NCBI RefSeq assembly: GCF_024708915.1
Contig: NZ_JANJXQ010000004.1
Span: 1 to 23,162 of the forward strand
Length of the DNA stretch: 23,162 nucleotides
DNA from: Thiobacillus sp.
GTDB lineage: Bacteria > Pseudomonadota > Gammaproteobacteria > Burkholderiales > Thiobacillaceae
Direction: 5' to 3'
The notes beneath the pieces are model-generated. The model worked only from the letters and a program-made list of their open reading frames with translations, was not told where the DNA came from and did no database searches. The position numbers were made by a program, and so were the translations under genes. Numbering within the stretch: the stretch's first letter is position 1; each line of letters begins with the position of its first letter. Shown one piece after another: positions 17,349-23,162 of the stretch.

Positions 17349-17417
17349 ATGTTTCATCCCCTGCTTGTTCTCATGCAGCCCGTGTTTTCGACGATAGATA
17401 GTGCTGGGGGCCGCTGA
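17349..17417 (+). CDS. Possible 22-aa upstream ORF (leader peptide) overlapping the surE start
   Basis: The frame starts with ATG at 17349 ([13 protein letters not shown]...) and stops with TGA at 17415-17417, whose last base is the A of the surE ATG (TGATG). The product is a short, partly hydrophobic 22-mer without a recognisable family. There is no ribosome site ahead of it, but the nearby -10 element would place the transcript start at its ATG. It could couple or regulate surE translation; surE itself has only a G-run (GGGGG) as ribosome site. Chance occurrence of so short a frame remains quite possible. Confidence 0.35.
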   Translation: MFHPLLVLMQPVFSTIDSAGGR

Positions 17418-18160
17418 TGCGCATCCTGCTTTCCAATGATGACGGTTACTTCGCCCCCGGCCTTGCCGCCCTGGCGCGGGCGCTCGCTCCCCTGGCCGAC
17501 ATCACCGTGGTGGCGCCCGAACGCGATCGCAGCGGCGCGTCCAATTCGCTGACGCTCGATCGCCCGCTGATGTTGCGGCAGGAGCCCGGCGGCTTTTACT
17601 ACGTCAACGGCACCCCGACCGACTGCGTTCATCTGGCCGTCACCGGCATGCTCGACCATCTGCCTGACATAGTGATTTCCGGCATCAACCATGGTGCCAA
17701 CATGGGCGACGACACCATCTATTCCGGCACCGTCGCCGCCGCCACCGAAGGCTATCTGCTGGGTGTCCCGTCGATTGCGGTATCGCTCGCCAACCACAAC
17801 GCGCAGCACTTCGATACCGCCGCGCGCGTGGTGGTCGAACTGGTGCAGCGTATCCAGGCGCAGCCGCCGACCGAGCCGATGCTGCTCAACGTCAATGTGC
17901 CGGATCGCGCCCGGGCCGATCTCGGCGGCATCCGCGTGACCCGGCTGGGCAAGCGCCACAAGGCCGAGCCGGTGGTGAAAACCACCAACCCGCGCGGACA
18001 GACCGTGTACTGGGTGGGCGCGTCGGGAGGCGCGCAGGATGCGGGCGAAGGCACCGATTTTCATGCCGTTGCCAACGGCTTCGTTTCGATCACCCCGCTG
18101 CAAATGGACCTGACCCGTTTCAGCCAGATGGACAGCGTAAGCGTATGGCTGAATCCCTGA
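17417..18160 (+). CDS. surE: 5'/3'-nucleotidase and exopolyphosphatase SurE
   Basis: SurE is a cytoplasmic, divalent-metal-dependent survival protein that dephosphorylates nucleoside 5'- and 3'-monophosphates and short polyphosphate. The 247-residue product is of usual length. It shows the metal ligands D8 and D9 in LLSNDDG, S39 in RDRSGASNS and N91 in [12 protein letters not shown]. The motifs [11 protein letters not shown] and [11 protein letters not shown] are also typical. The start ATG overlaps the TGA of a short upstream ORF, and the end overlaps pcm by 16 nt. The surE-pcm-nlpD-rpoS order is the classical stationary-phase survival cluster. Confidence 0.97.
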   Translation: MRILLSNDDGYFAPGLAALARALAPLADITVVAPERDRSGASNSLTLDRPLMLRQEPGGFYYVNGTPTDCVHLAVTGMLDHLPDIVISGINHGANMGDDTIYSGTVAAATEGYLLGVPSIAVSLANHNAQHFDTAARVVVELVQRIQAQPPTEPMLLNVNVPDRARADLGGIRVTRLGKRHKAEPVVKTTNPRGQTVYWVGASGGAQDAGEGTDFHAVANGFVSITPLQMDLTRFSQMDSVSVWLNP

Positions 18161-18825
18161 ACCTGCGCGCCGGCATCGGCATGACTTCGGCGCGCACGCG
18201 CGGCCGCATGGTCGAGCGCCTGCGCGAGCAGGGCATCAAGGACGAGATCGTGCTGGCGGCGATGGGCACGGTGCCGCGCCATCTGTTCGTCGACCAGGCG
18301 CTGGAGTCGCGCGCCTACGAGGACACAGCGCTGCCGATCGGCTTCGGACAGACCATTTCCAATCCCTACATCGTGGCGCGCATGGCCGAACTGGCACGCC
18401 ACGGTGAGGCGAGCCAGGGCCATGAACTGGGCCGCGTGCTGGAAATCGGGCTGGGCTGCGGCTATCAGGCAGCCGTGCTGGGCAGGCTGGCGCGCGAAGT
18501 GGTGTCGCTGGAGCGCATCGCCGCGCTGGTCGGCAAAACCCGCCAGCGCCTGCGTGAACTGCGGGTCAACAACGTCAAGCCCAAGCACGGTGACGGCATG
18601 GCGGGGGCGAAGGATTTTGCACCGTTCGACGCCATCGTGATCGCGGCCGCGTTTGCCGAGGTGCCGCATGGCCTGCTGGCCCAGCTGGGCGATGGCGGAC
18701 GCCTGGTGATGCCGCTCGGCAATGCCACGCAGACGCTGTGCGTGTTCGAGCGCCAGGGCGATCAGTTCACCGAGCGCCGGCTCGAAGGCGTGAAATTCGT
18801 CCCCTTGCTGCCGGGGGTGGCGTGA
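18145..18825 (+). CDS. pcm: Protein-L-isoaspartate O-methyltransferase Pcm
   Basis: Pcm uses S-adenosylmethionine to methylate L-isoaspartyl residues in aged proteins and start their repair in the cytoplasm. The 226-residue product has the family's substrate motif [15 protein letters not shown] and the SAM-binding motif [10 protein letters not shown] (residues 100-108). The acidic end of strand 2 is in VVSLERI, followed by the motif II strand [13 protein letters not shown] and the GGRLVMPLG strand. In motif I the usual G-T-G-S-G reads G-L-G-C-G, a mild variation that keeps all glycines. The start lies inside the end of surE. The stop overlaps the GTG start of the next gene (GTGA), consistent with one operon. 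Confidence 0.95.
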   Translation: MAESLNLRAGIGMTSARTRGRMVERLREQGIKDEIVLAAMGTVPRHLFVDQALESRAYEDTALPIGFGQTISNPYIVARMAELARHGEASQGHELGRVLEIGLGCGYQAAVLGRLAREVVSLERIAALVGKTRQRLRELRVNNVKPKHGDGMAGAKDFAPFDAIVIAAAFAEVPHGLLAQLGDGGRLVMPLGNATQTLCVFERQGDQFTERRLEGVKFVPLLPGVA

Positions 18826-19742
18826 TCGGGATGGCCACCCGTGGCGGCGTGAGGGCCGCATGGCTGGGCGGACTGCTGCTGGGAATGGCGGGTTGCGCCT
18901 CGCACACGCCGGCGCCGGTGAGCGAACGGACGCCAGCGCGCGTCGCCAGCATGCCGCCCGCCACGGCCAAACCTGCCCCGGCACAGCAGATCGTGCCGTC
19001 CGCCAACGGCCTACATACGGTGCAGCGCGGCGATACGCTGTATGCCATTGCGTTTGCCAACAGCCTGGATTACCGCGAAGTCGCCGACTGGAACCGGCTT
19101 GAGTCGCCCGACCGCATCCTGGTGGGCCAGGTGCTGCGGCTGACGCCGCCGCCGGGCGCGGTCGAAATCAAACCGCTCGACGACGTGCCCGCGCCGAGCG
19201 CGCGCCCGCTGGTCGAGCCGACTTTGCAGCGTGAGCCGCAAGCCGTGTTGCTGGCCTATTCCGAGGCCAACTGGGCGCAGGTGTCGGCCGCGCCTGCCGT
19301 GGCCAAGCCCACTCCGGCCGTGGCGCCCGCCGCCGCGCCGCCCCCCGCCCCGCCTCCCGCTGCCAACGCGGCAGTCGACAGCTGGCTGTGGCCGGTCGAC
19401 GGCACGCTGGCAGGGCGCTTTGGCGCGGCGGGCGGCAAGGGCATCGACATCGTCGGGCAACGCAACGCACCGGTGAAAGCGGTGGCGCCCGGCAAGGTGG
19501 TATACAGCGGCAGCGGCCTGCGCGGCTACGGGCGTCTGCTGATCGTCAAGCATGCGGGCGAGTTCCTCTCCGCCTATGCACACAACGAAGCGATCCTGGT
19601 GAAGGAGGGCGACAGCGTGAGCGCCGGGCAAAAAATCGCGCTGATGGGCGACAGCGACGCCGATCGGGTTAAACTGCATTTTGAAATCCGCCGTTACGGC
19701 AAGCCACTCGATCCACTGAACTATCTTCCGGAGCGTTCATGA
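18822..19742 (+). CDS. nlpD: NlpD-like lipoprotein, LysM plus degenerate M23 (LytM) domain
   Basis: NlpD is an outer-membrane-attached lipoprotein that activates the amidase AmiC at the division septum. The 306-residue product has a lipoprotein signal ending GMAGC, with the lipidated C25. A LysM domain (about 64-107, [13 protein letters not shown]) binds peptidoglycan. A Pro/Ala-rich linker (about 155-187) leads to an M23 domain (about 190-300). In the M23 domain the first zinc-ligand region reads GGKGIDIVG, without the active-enzyme histidine, while LHFEIR keeps the late one. It is thus a catalytically inactive, NlpD/EnvC-type activator. GTG 18822 is preferred because of the GTGA overlap with pcm and the G-rich site before it; ATG 18831 is an alternative. 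In E. coli the main rpoS promoter lies inside nlpD; I could not pick it out here. Confidence 0.92.
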   Translation: MIGMATRGGVRAAWLGGLLLGMAGCASHTPAPVSERTPARVASMPPATAKPAPAQQIVPSANGLHTVQRGDTLYAIAFANSLDYREVADWNRLESPDRILVGQVLRLTPPPGAVEIKPLDDVPAPSARPLVEPTLQREPQAVLLAYSEANWAQVSAAPAVAKPTPAVAPAAAPPPAPPPAANAAVDSWLWPVDGTLAGRFGAAGGKGIDIVGQRNAPVKAVAPGKVVYSGSGLRGYGRLLIVKHAGEFLSAYAHNEAILVKEGDSVSAGQKIALMGDSDADRVKLHFEIRRYGKPLDPLNYLPERS

Positions 19743-20680
19743 GCCGTCAAACCAGTGACGAATCCGAGGACCTGACGCCAGGCGATGCCGAAACGGAGCA
19801 GCCGGCAGCGGACAGCAGCGAGGAACTGGCGTCGGCCATCCTCGACGAGCCGCAGGTCGACGTCACCCAGCTCTATCTCAACGAAATCGGCCAGGCGCCG
19901 CTGCTGACCGCGGCGGAGGAGGTCGCGCTGGCGCGGCGTACCGTGCTGGGCGACTTCGAAGCGCGGCAGACCATGATCGAGCGCAACCTGCGGCTGGTGG
20001 TCAACATCGCCAAGCATTACGCCAACCGCGGCCTGACACTGCTCGACCTGGTGGAAGAAGGCAATCTAGGCCTTATCCACGCGCTGGAAAAATTCGACCC
20101 CGAGCGCGGTTTCCGCTTCTCGACCTATGCCACCTGGTGGATCCGCCAGAACATCGAGCGCGCGATCATGAACCAGTCGCGCACCATCCGCCTGCCGGTG
20201 CACATCATCAAGGAACTCAACGTCTACCTGCGCGCCAAGCGGCATCTGGAAACCCACGGCGTGACCGATGCCACCTCGGACGATATCGCCGCGCTGACCG
20301 GTCATCCGGTCGAAAACGTGCGCCGCATCATGCGGCTGAATGAAAGAGTGGCATCGCTCGATGCGCCGCTCGACGTCGACCCCACGCTGTCGCTGGGTGA
20401 AACGATCGCCGACGACAATGTTCATCTGCCGGACGAAATGCTGCAGATCGAAGAAATCGAACACCATGTCCACGAATGGCTGACCCAGCTCAACGACAAG
20501 CAGCGCTGGGTGATCGAGCGGCGCTTCGGCCTCAACAACTGCGAAGCCTGCACGCTGGAAGATCTGGCGCTCGAACTGCAGGTGACGCGCGAGCGCGTGC
20601 GCCAGATCCAGATGGAATCCCTGCGCGTGCTGCGGCAGCTGCTGCGGCGGCGCGGCGTATCCAAGGACGAGCTGTTTTAA
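19739..20680 (+). CDS. rpoS: RNA polymerase sigma factor RpoS (sigma 38)
   Basis: RpoS directs RNA polymerase to stationary-phase and general-stress promoters. The 313-residue product has a region 1.2 (about 40-70, VDVTQLYLNEIGQAPLLT). Region 2 (about 83-153) has LVVNIAKHYANRG, DLVEEGNLGLIHALEKFD and FSTYATWWIRQNIERA, and ends IRLPVH. Region 3 covers about 158-235. Region 4 (about 245-305) has RRFGLNN and TLEDLALELQVTRERVRQIQ. Its short N-terminus and nlpD neighbour distinguish it from RpoD. The start overlaps nlpD by ATGA with GGAG upstream. At the position aligning with the E. coli RssB-contact Lys173, this protein appears to have His (ETHGVTD region). Confidence 0.96.
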   Translation: MSRQTSDESEDLTPGDAETEQPAADSSEELASAILDEPQVDVTQLYLNEIGQAPLLTAAEEVALARRTVLGDFEARQTMIERNLRLVVNIAKHYANRGLTLLDLVEEGNLGLIHALEKFDPERGFRFSTYATWWIRQNIERAIMNQSRTIRLPVHIIKELNVYLRAKRHLETHGVTDATSDDIAALTGHPVENVRRIMRLNERVASLDAPLDVDPTLSLGETIADDNVHLPDEMLQIEEIEHHVHEWLTQLNDKQRWVIERRFGLNNCEACTLEDLALELQVTRERVRQIQMESLRVLRQLLRRRGVSKDELF

Positions 20681-20726
20681 TCCGGAAACGGCAGCGACCG
20701 CCGCCGGCGCATGGGGAGGCGCTGCA

Positions 20727-21380
20727 ATGATCGATTGGCAGCAGATACATAGCGTCTTCCTCGACATGGACGGCACGCTGCTGGATCTCCATTTCGACAA
20801 CCATTTCTGGCTGGAGCACATGCCGCGCCGTTATGCCGAATACCACGGCCTGGCGCCGGAAGTGGCGCGCGCCCGACTCGCCGCGCATTACGAACGCCAC
20901 AGCGGAACCCTCAACTGGTATTGCCTGGATTTCTGGAGCAGTGAGCTTGCGCTCGACATCGTGCAGCTGAAGGAAGAGGTCGCGCACCTGATCGCCGTGC
21001 GTCCGGACGTACCGGCATTCCTGCAGGCGCTGCGCGCGTCGGGGCGCCGGGTGGTGATGGTGACCAACGCGCATCCCAAGAGCCTCGGCCTGAAAATGCG
21101 CGAAACCCGCATCGATGCCTGGTTCGATGCGCTGATCTCTTCCCATCAGGTCGGCCTGCCGAAGGAGCATCCGGATTTCTGGCAGGGCTTGCAGACGGTC
21201 GAACCGTACGACAAGGCGCGCACCCTGTTCGTCGACGACAGCCTGCCGGTGCTGCGGAGTGCGCAGGCCTACGGCATCGCCCACCTGCGGGCGGTGTGCA
21301 ATCCGGATTCGAAACAGCCGCACAAGGACTGCGGCGAATTCACCGCCATCGCCAGCTTTGCGCAGATGATGCCGGAATAG
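20727..21380 (+). CDS. yrfG: HAD-family hydrolase, GMP/IMP nucleotidase YrfG-like
   Basis: The 217-residue product is a haloacid-dehalogenase-type phosphatase. Motif I DMDGT has D13 and D15, motif II is VTNAHP with T113, motif III is the Lys of GLPKEHP (K146), and motif IV is FVDDSLPVL with D170/D171. A helical cap sits between (about 18-90). Pattern, length and the DFWSSELALD and LISSHQVGLPKEHP segments fit the YrfG (YjjG-like pyrimidine/purine) nucleotidases, which dephosphorylate GMP and IMP. Substrate assignment is by family resemblance. GGGGAGG at 20711-20717 serves as ribosome site. It starts 46 nt after rpoS and could be co-transcribed with it. It converges on the minus-strand gene with an 18-nt gap lacking a clear terminator. 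Confidence 0.85.
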   Translation: MIDWQQIHSVFLDMDGTLLDLHFDNHFWLEHMPRRYAEYHGLAPEVARARLAAHYERHSGTLNWYCLDFWSSELALDIVQLKEEVAHLIAVRPDVPAFLQALRASGRRVVMVTNAHPKSLGLKMRETRIDAWFDALISSHQVGLPKEHPDFWQGLQTVEPYDKARTLFVDDSLPVLRSAQAYGIAHLRAVCNPDSKQPHKDCGEFTAIASFAQMMPE

Positions 21381-21398
21381 GCGTTCGCGGGAATCGGG

Positions 21399-21779
21399 CT
21401 AATCGGGGTCGATCAGCACCGCTGCGCCCACGTTGCGGCCTTCGGCGATCAGGATGTTGTAGGTGCGGCAGAGCGCGCCGAGGTCCATGACTTCCAGCCC
21501 GATACGGGCGTCCAGCAGGGGGCGGGTGAGCGCAGGGCGGGGGAAACGCAGCCGGGTGCCGGTGCCGAGCAGCACGATGTCGACGGGGTGCTCGGCGATC
21601 CAGGCAAAGTGCGCCGCCGTGAGCGCCGTAAAATCCAGCCCCGCCCAGGGCGCCACCTCGACACCGCCAGCGCTGAGCAACAGGCTCGTATCGTGGCGGG
21701 TGCCGCCAATCAGCACGTGGCTGGCCGCATAGCCGGTGAACAGCAGCTGGTTCGGGGCGGTATTGAGATGCAGTTTCAT
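21399..21779 (-). CDS. Mth938-like domain protein (DUF498/Xcc1710-like)
   Basis: The 126-residue product fits the small Mth938-like fold: MKLHLNTAPNQLLFTGYAASHVLIGG, then SLLLSAGGVEVAPW, the segment VDIVLLGTGTRLRFP, and a C-terminal AICRTYN-type motif (here ALCRTYNILIAEGRNVGAAV). Related proteins are conserved in proteobacteria and resemble NDUFAF3, a mitochondrial complex I assembly factor; the bacterial role is not settled. It is the only minus-strand gene seen. No ribosome site precedes the ATG. An extended -10 element (TGCTATGGT) sits just upstream, so the mRNA may be leaderless. It faces the HAD gene tail to tail and is divergent from the aminotransferase. Confidence 0.88.
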   Translation of the reverse strand: MKLHLNTAPNQLLFTGYAASHVLIGGTRHDTSLLLSAGGVEVAPWAGLDFTALTAAHFAWIAEHPVDIVLLGTGTRLRFPRPALTRPLLDARIGLEVMDLGALCRTYNILIAEGRNVGAAVLIDPD

Positions 21780-21785
21780 GACGAA

Positions 21786-21794
21786 ACCATAGCA
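21786..21794 (-). promoter_or_regulatory. Extended -10 promoter element of the Mth938-like gene
   Basis: On the minus strand the sequence reads TGCTATGGT, i.e. a TGN extension plus TATGGT. The predicted start, about 7 nt downstream, coincides with the A of the ATG at 21779, giving a leaderless or nearly leaderless transcript. No convincing -35 is seen, which extended -10 promoters tolerate. Confidence 0.4.
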
Positions 21795-21835
21795 GATTCA
21801 AGGGGGGCCGGCTTTTTGCCGCCCGGCCGCGGCGT

Positions 21836-21864
21836 TTGCCGGGGCAGGGCGGCTCCGGTAAAAT
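21836..21864 (+). promoter_or_regulatory. Putative sigma70 promoter of the aminotransferase gene
   Basis: TTGCCG (21836-21841) and TAAAAT (21859-21864) are separated by exactly 17 nt. Transcription would start near 21871 and yield a leader of about 66 nt before the GTG start. Confidence 0.65.
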
Positions 21865-21875
21865 CGCGTTTTTTC

Positions 21876-21908
21876 CAAGGCATTGTTTTACTTTGATTTG
21901 TTGCCTTG
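21876..21908 (+). promoter_or_regulatory. Leader hairpin upstream of the aminotransferase gene
   Basis: CAAGGCA (21876-21882) is perfectly complementary to TGCCTTG (21902-21908) across a 19-nt T-rich loop (on RNA, U-rich). It lies within the predicted 5' leader and is followed by ATTTTA. It could modulate expression as a simple attenuator or RNA-protein site. Only the inverted repeat is seen directly. Confidence 0.35.
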
Positions 21909-21936
21909 ATTTTACGCAGGTTGACAAGGATTCGTT

Positions 21937-23162
21937 GTGACGGCAGACACCAAGCCATGCTTACGCACCATTCGTAAATCGTCCAAGCTGGACAACGTCT
22001 GCTACGACATCCGCGGCCCGGTACTGGCGCGCGCACGGCAGATGGAGGAGGAGGGCCAGCGCATCATCAAGCTGAACATCGGCAATCCGGCGCCGTTCGG
22101 CTTCGAGGCGCCCGAGGAAATCGTCCAGGACGTGATCGTCAACCTGCCGAACGCGTCGGGCTACAGCGACTCCAAGGGGCTGTTTTCGGCGCGCAAGGCG
22201 ATCATGCACGAGACCCAGCGCAAAGGCATCGCCGGGGTGACCATCGACGACATCATCGTCGGCAACGGCGCCTCCGAACTGATCGTGATGGCGATGCAGG
22301 CGCTCTTGAACAACGGCGACGAGGTGCTGGTGCCGGCGCCGGACTACCCCTTGTGGACCGCAGCAGTAAGCCTGGGCGGCGGCAAGCCGCGGCACTACCT
22401 GTGCGACGAGGGCGCCGGCTGGCTGCCCGATCTCGACGACATCCGCGCCAAGATCACGCCGCATACGCGCGCCATCGTCATCATCAATCCGAACAACCCC
22501 ACCGGTGCGCTGTATCCGACCGAACTGCTGCTGGAGCTACTGGAAATCGCACGCCAGCACCAGTTGATCGTGTACGCCGACGAGATCTACGACAAGGTGC
22601 TTTACGACGGCGTAGTGCACACCTCGATCGCCTCGCTGGCCGAGGACGTGCTGATCGTCACCTTCAACGGGCTGTCGAAAAACTACCGCGCCTGCGGCTA
22701 CCGCTCCGGCTGGCTGATCGTGTCGGGCGACAAACGCCACGCCAAGGACTATCTGGAAGGCCTCAACATGCTGGCGTCGATGCGCCTGTGCTCCAACGTG
22801 CCGGGGCAATACGCGATCCAGACCGCGCTTGGCGGCTACCAGAGCATCAACGACCTGGTCGCGCCGGGCGGCCGGTTGGCCCGTCAGCGCGACCTGGCGC
22901 ACGAACTGCTGACCCTGATTCCCGGCGTCAGCTGCTTCAAGCCGAAGGCGGCGCTGTACCTGTTCCCGCGGCTCGACCCCAAGTACTACCGCATCCACGA
23001 CGACCAGAAATTCATCCTCGACCTGCTGGATGAGGAGCGTGTGCTGGTGGTGCAGGGAACCGGTTTCAACTGGCCGCATCCGGATCACATCCGGGTGGCG
23101 TTCCTGCCGCACGAAGAAGGCCTGATCGAGGCGATCGGCCGCATGAGCCGCTTTCTCGACCG
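21937..23162 (+). CDS. alaA: Alanine-type PLP aminotransferase AlaA (3' end outside window)
   Basis: This fold-type I aminotransferase is closely similar to E. coli AlaA, which makes alanine from pyruvate and glutamate. The start is GTG 21937: an in-frame TGA lies at 21922-21924, no ATG is available, and AAGGA (21926-21930) is well placed. The 408 visible codons include KLDNVCYDIRGPV, KLNIGNPAPFGF, GNGASELIVMAMQALL, PAPDYPLWTAAVS, INPNNPTGA, ADEIYDKVLYD and the PLP-binding Lys K248 in NGLSKNYRACGYRSG. Later motifs include ASMRLCSNVPGQYAIQTALGGY and VVQGTGFNWPHPDHIRVA. The frame is still open at the edge, but by comparison with AlaA (405 residues) only a few codons should be missing. In related betaproteobacteria I recall a homoserine dehydrogenase gene following; this cannot be seen here. 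Confidence 0.95.
   Translation, partial: MTADTKPCLRTIRKSSKLDNVCYDIRGPVLARARQMEEEGQRIIKLNIGNPAPFGFEAPEEIVQDVIVNLPNASGYSDSKGLFSARKAIMHETQRKGIAGVTIDDIIVGNGASELIVMAMQALLNNGDEVLVPAPDYPLWTAAVSLGGGKPRHYLCDEGAGWLPDLDDIRAKITPHTRAIVIINPNNPTGALYPTELLLELLEIARQHQLIVYADEIYDKVLYDGVVHTSIASLAEDVLIVTFNGLSKNYRACGYRSGWLIVSGDKRHAKDYLEGLNMLASMRLCSNVPGQYAIQTALGGYQSINDLVAPGGRLARQRDLAHELLTLIPGVSCFKPKAALYLFPRLDPKYYRIHDDQKFILDLLDEERVLVVQGTGFNWPHPDHIRVAFLPHEEGLIEAIGRMSRFLD

Noticed and set aside
18738..18821. A longer start for nlpD inside pcm.
   Set aside because: It would place an Arg-rich stretch ahead of the lipoprotein signal and overlap pcm by about 88 nt. The GTG overlapping the pcm stop gives a normal signal peptide.
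21381..21398. A bidirectional terminator between the convergent HAD and Mth938-like genes.
   Set aside because: Only 18 nt separate them and no stem with a T-run on either strand is visible.

Overview
The window reads as chromosomal DNA of a high-GC Gram-negative bacterium, most likely a betaproteobacterium of the Rhodocyclales/Nitrosomonadales type. This is inferred from the surE-pcm-nlpD-rpoS order, the TamA/TamB pair, a TorF-type putative porin in the kdp locus, and protein sequences that look beta/gammaproteobacterial. No tRNA, rRNA, CRISPR array or intact insertion sequence was found. Nearly every gene is on the + strand.

Region 1 (1-1973): the C-terminal two thirds of the disaggregase ClpB ends in a strong intrinsic terminator. 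Directly after the terminator's T-run lies a stretch of about 127 nt that looks like the 5' end of a truncated group II intron. It is followed by the control region of the kdp locus, with a sequence very close to the E. coli KdpE box and a -10 element.

Region 2 (1974-11575): a complete high-affinity potassium uptake locus. Two tiny membrane-protein genes (an unnamed 29-aa ORF and kdpF) lead into kdpA, kdpB and kdpC. An undescribed 45-aa single-span membrane protein and a TorF-family outer-membrane protein follow; both are joined by ATGA overlaps, so the structural operon appears to carry its own envelope components. Next come two orphan genes: a 112-aa protein that recalls an IS110-type RNase H domain without its acidic catalytic residues, and a 68-aa treble-clef zinc-finger protein. 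The sensor kinase KdpD and response regulator KdpE close the locus. KdpD/KdpE should activate the promoter upstream of the first small gene.

Region 3 (11576-17317): a spacer with a 29-bp interrupted palindrome and a sigma70-like promoter precedes tamA and tamB. These encode the outer-membrane Omp85 protein and inner-membrane-anchored AsmA-like protein of the translocation and assembly module. Both appear to start with TTG and they overlap by 4 nt.

Region 4 (17318-21380): a stress/stationary-phase cluster, surE-pcm-nlpD-rpoS, tightly overlapped, followed by a YrfG-like HAD nucleotidase. A 22-codon upstream ORF overlaps the surE start and may be read from a leaderless transcript.

Region 5 (21381-23162): a minus-strand Mth938-like gene convergent with the HAD gene, a divergent promoter region with a leader hairpin, and an alaA-type aminotransferase that runs off the right edge.

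The main genes are well-known families. The parts that look least described are the small and orphan genes in the kdp locus, the intron scar after the clpB terminator, and several small regulatory structures.
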